A stretch of DNA of 64,000 nt, from positions 19,390,041 through 19,454,040 of the forward strand of contig CM038917.1 in NCBI GenBank assembly GCA_021904315.1, written 5' to 3'. This document shows, piece after piece, positions 60,622 through 64,000 of this stretch. The notes beneath the pieces were generated by a model. It searched no databases and was not told where the DNA came from. It was given only the letters and a program-made list of their open reading frames with translations. The DNA comes from Sphagnum magellanicum (lineage: Eukaryota; Streptophyta; Sphagnopsida; Sphagnales; Sphagnaceae). A program made the position numbers and the translations under genes. The stretch's first letter is position 1. The number at the start of each line of letters is the position of its first letter.

Positions 60622-63600
60622 CACTAGTATAAAACGTTTTCAACAAGATGTGATTTGCAACTATGTGATAACTAGAGTTTTTTATTTTAAAATTAAATAT
60701 TAGTAATTACCAATGAAATCAATTCATTAACTAAATTAGTATATAATTTAAAACAGTTTTCAATTAGGTGTTTTGCCAAATATTCCATTGATTATTCTTG
60801 GCATCAATAATGTTTATAAGTTGAAATGCCTATTACATTGGTAAATAATGAAATACATGTCTTGAGTAAAAGGTCATTCTTGGAATATTCTTAACATTTA
60901 AGGTTTCCTAATTGACACATAATCAAGATGTTAACCAATGTTCAATTATTTTGGTGACACCATCAACACATGCATGGATGATAAAATGTATTAACGGATG
61001 GATGAAATGTAAGTTCATTTGCAACTTTGTTACAACTATTTTTCAACTTAATTAAACAACTAATATGTAATTTTGTTTTTATACATATCATATATGTTAA
61101 TATTTATGTTAAATTTTGATAACATTAAATTAAATGAAAATTTATTTGTATAAATGAATAATGATGTGTGACATTATTTTTGTAATGCATATTTTGAATA
61201 TTTTTTCTTGAATATAAATTAGTAATTTAATCTTGTATATGTTCATACATGTAATATTTTTATTTTATGTAAACCAAATTTATTTTATGATATATAATTG
61301 ATGAAAATTAAATTGTGAAATTTTAATATTCATTCACTTCTTTTCTGTGATAGCTTAATATTTATTTAAAATTATGATCAAAATTCATTAAACATTAAAT
61401 TACATGTAATTTTTATTTGTCAAAATGAATGGTTATGTATGATGTAATTTTTTTTAATGCATTCAAGCAATAGTGTTAAATATATATATACATTTAAAAT
61501 TTAAATATAAGTTGATAATAATGCATATGTTCAATACATGTAATTTCTATTTTTGTGTAAATCAAATTTAATTTTCAATATTTCAAGGGATGATAAATAA
61601 TTAATATTTTTGTGGAACTCTAATTTTTATGCACTTTTTTACATATGATAACTAAGTTATATTTGTTCAAATTTTATCAAAATTCATGAAGTTTAAATTA
61701 CATGTAAATTTTATTTGTGAAAATGAATTTTCTGTAGGATGAAGTTTTTTCATATATATATATAAGTTAAGAATATTTTGTATTGAAATATTAGTTAGAC
61801 TAATATGTTTGTTAATGGGGTTTTTTATTATTTTGATATTGAAATTGATTTAAGAGGAGAAGAAAACTAAATAGGTTCTGATGTTATTTTTCAACAAATT
61901 TTGTGGGGTAGTTTGTTTATGTCCCTTATCAAAATATTCCAATATATTACAATTATTTTACTATTTTAATTCATAAACAAAGGGCTTCCTCTTTTTCTTA
62001 ATTGAAGGAAACAACGCAAAAACATGTCCCAAACCAAAAAATTGTCCAACGTAAGTACCAATGTTTTTATATAGCTTGGTATTCTTTTGTTTTAACAATA
62101 ATTAGGTAGCATTAGATGAAATAAACAATCTTTTTCTCTTAAATTTGAATTTTGGCTACTTGTTTATCCACCTATTCTACCTTGTACTACTAGTTTTGCT
62201 CAAAACTACATGTTCACTTATCTACACATCTTTTTCCAACTAATAATGTTCGACACACATAATTATAGTTATTTTTATAAATTTAATGAAACATAATTAA
62301 GGTTATTTTGAATTAATGGAATAGTTAATATAATGTTAACTATTGGTTTGAATATATTTTCAAAATATATAGTTCTTTTAGCACTATTTTATTTATTATA
62401 TAATATTAATTTATAATAATTATAAATAATTAAACAATAATACAAATAATAATAGTTAAACAACAACCCAGCTAATGTTTGTTACAATAGTATTATTAAT
62501 GTCATTTTTATAAATTTTATTAAAAAATCTGTTATTAATCATTTTGAAATTAGTACATAACTTTATTATATCTAATATAACATTTAGAAAAAAAATTAAA
62601 ATAAATGAATAATAATTTGTATTATAATTTTTTAATCCAATATGGAATTAAAAATTGTCATTGACAAGTAATTAACATAATTAATTAAACTTAGGTTAGC
62701 TAAACTATTCGTTTGGGTCTGGGTTTAATGAAATTAAAATTACGTTGTAAATTAATTGAAATTAATTGAGTTGTAATTATCTTATTATAATTTGCAACTA
62801 AGGTAAAGTAATTGACCACCATACACCCAAGTTATTAAAGAACTTTAAATTTTAATACATTTTTCAAAATGATTTTTTAGAGTTCAACTTGGAGTAGCCA
62901 TGGTCATTCAAATTGCTCAAGGGTGTAAGCATGGTGAAGAATACAAAAAAAGTTGATGAACAAAAATGAAGTTGAAATTGAAACAATTTTTTATCAAAAT
63001 ATTATAAAGTATATAAAGATTTACTTAAATTTGATTTTGAAACCATTGTGCTTTTAATTGGTTTTATTATAAACATAATACAATATTTGAATATTTTGAA
63101 AATAATAAAAATAGGTAATAAGTATGTTTGAAATTGATTCATTAATGTGACGTTCAAACATATTTTTTCATTAAAAAATTTAATGAAATAGACATGTATG
63201 AAGTTACAACATAAAAATAATTATGTATTACAAGGCATCACCAAAAAACCCATCTACTTTTTTTTTAATATAATATATTTACTTGAATCAAATATTACCC
63301 TACAAAAAATAGGCTTTCAAAGTTACTTGCATTTAGAATTTAATATATTTAAAACCTACTTTGACAATGTGAAAATTTTAAATTAATGCATAATAATGAA
63401 AAAATATCTTGTTAGCAATCATTCAACTAAAAAGATTGCATGTATAATAATTTTGTGATGGGTTTTGGTTCTACCTTTTGTTAGTTTGTGGTTCTTCTCC
63501 ATTGGTTCTTTGCATTTGAAGCTTAAAAAACTAATGTAAACTTAACTTGGTGTACCCATAATTCTTTAGATCATTTAAATTGAATAAGAAATGAATAAGA

Positions 63601-64000
63601 CATGACATTTTAAAATAATGGGTCATTTTTTGAAAAAACACATTATTTGATTTTGACATTTTAAAAATGTTTCTTTTGTATTGCTCCTTTGCTTTTGGAG
63701 CTTAAAGAGATAATGTAGAGTTTACCTTAACATTCCCATAACTTTTTACATCATTCAAATTAAATTAAAAATGGGAAAGATTTATAAGTTTTTAATTATA
63801 GGCTTATATGTGTTGTTAGGCTTGTTTTCCCATGGTGGAAATTAAAATATTTGTCCCATATTGTTTGGCTTCCATTTCGATAATCCAAACTATCTAAGCA
63901 AATGCATGAGGATGATGGAGAACCAAAGCAAACATGAAAATGTAATAGCCATATGGGATGAACAAATAAATAATGCCCAACCTTAAAGGCTAAATTAAAT
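60622..64000. other. AT-rich intergenic DNA, no gene
   Basis: Very AT-rich, with short low-complexity ORFs only. A roughly 300-bp phrase recurs: CATGTAATTTTTATTTGTnnAAATGAAT variants near 61130, 61400, 61540 and 61700 point to internal duplication. The last 50 bases resemble 2755-2800. Nothing else was recognised. Confidence 0.6.

Overview
This looks like nuclear DNA from a land plant or close streptophyte relative. Two intron-rich, plant-type genes sit in long AT-rich, transposon-littered intergenic DNA. Support comes from a BAR-PH-ArfGAP-ankyrin protein of the plant AGD/VAN3 type, a half-size ABCG11-like transporter, plant-style GT-AG introns, plant-telomere-like CCCTAAA/TTTAGGG runs, and decayed Ty1/copia and Ty3/gypsy elements. 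The species cannot be named from the sequence. A seed-free plant (bryophyte, lycophyte or fern) is a weak guess.

Layout. 1-7.9 kb is AT-rich intergenic DNA holding a well-delimited non-autonomous hAT-type element (4673-5640, with an 8-bp target duplication). A degenerate repeat field at 7.9-8.8 kb ends where GC-richer gene DNA starts. 8.8-18.5 kb is the AGD-type ArfGAP gene (+ strand): I could join 19 coding exons in phase to 832 codons. 18.5-21.2 kb is gene-like in composition but non-coding. 22.8-23.8 kb has a small exon-like gene fragment, followed by copia remains (23.9-26.3 kb) ending in a recognisable 3' LTR. 26.3-31.1 kb is AT-rich, with a G-quadruplex motif, a poly-C run, an interstitial telomere-like run and a 5-copy ~54-bp repeat. 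31.1-36.6 kb is the ABCG11-like gene (- strand): 12 coding exons, 724 codons. Its first intron holds a perfect 21-bp inverted repeat, and its upstream side is bounded by a ~1 kb CCTA/TAGG minisatellite with a 158-bp higher-order period and an orientation switch. 39-46.8 kb is AT-rich with a telomere-motif palindrome and inverted dispersed repeats. 46.9-49.4 kb is a broken gypsy element (+). 51.5-55.1 kb is a second broken gypsy element (-) with a 3' LTR. A sister LTR in the opposite orientation lies at 60.2 kb. Between them is a CACTA-like element (57.4-60.0 kb). The rest is AT-rich with nothing recognised.

The two genes are unrelated in function: vesicle-coat GTPase regulation, and export of cuticle or other lipids. 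There is no sign that they act together. I saw no novel multi-gene system. The most unusual structures are the strictly 11-bp-periodic array inside the gypsy LTRs, the intronic 21-bp perfect hairpin, the orientation-switching minisatellite at the ABCG promoter, and a partial duplication of an ABCG exon end with its splice donor.
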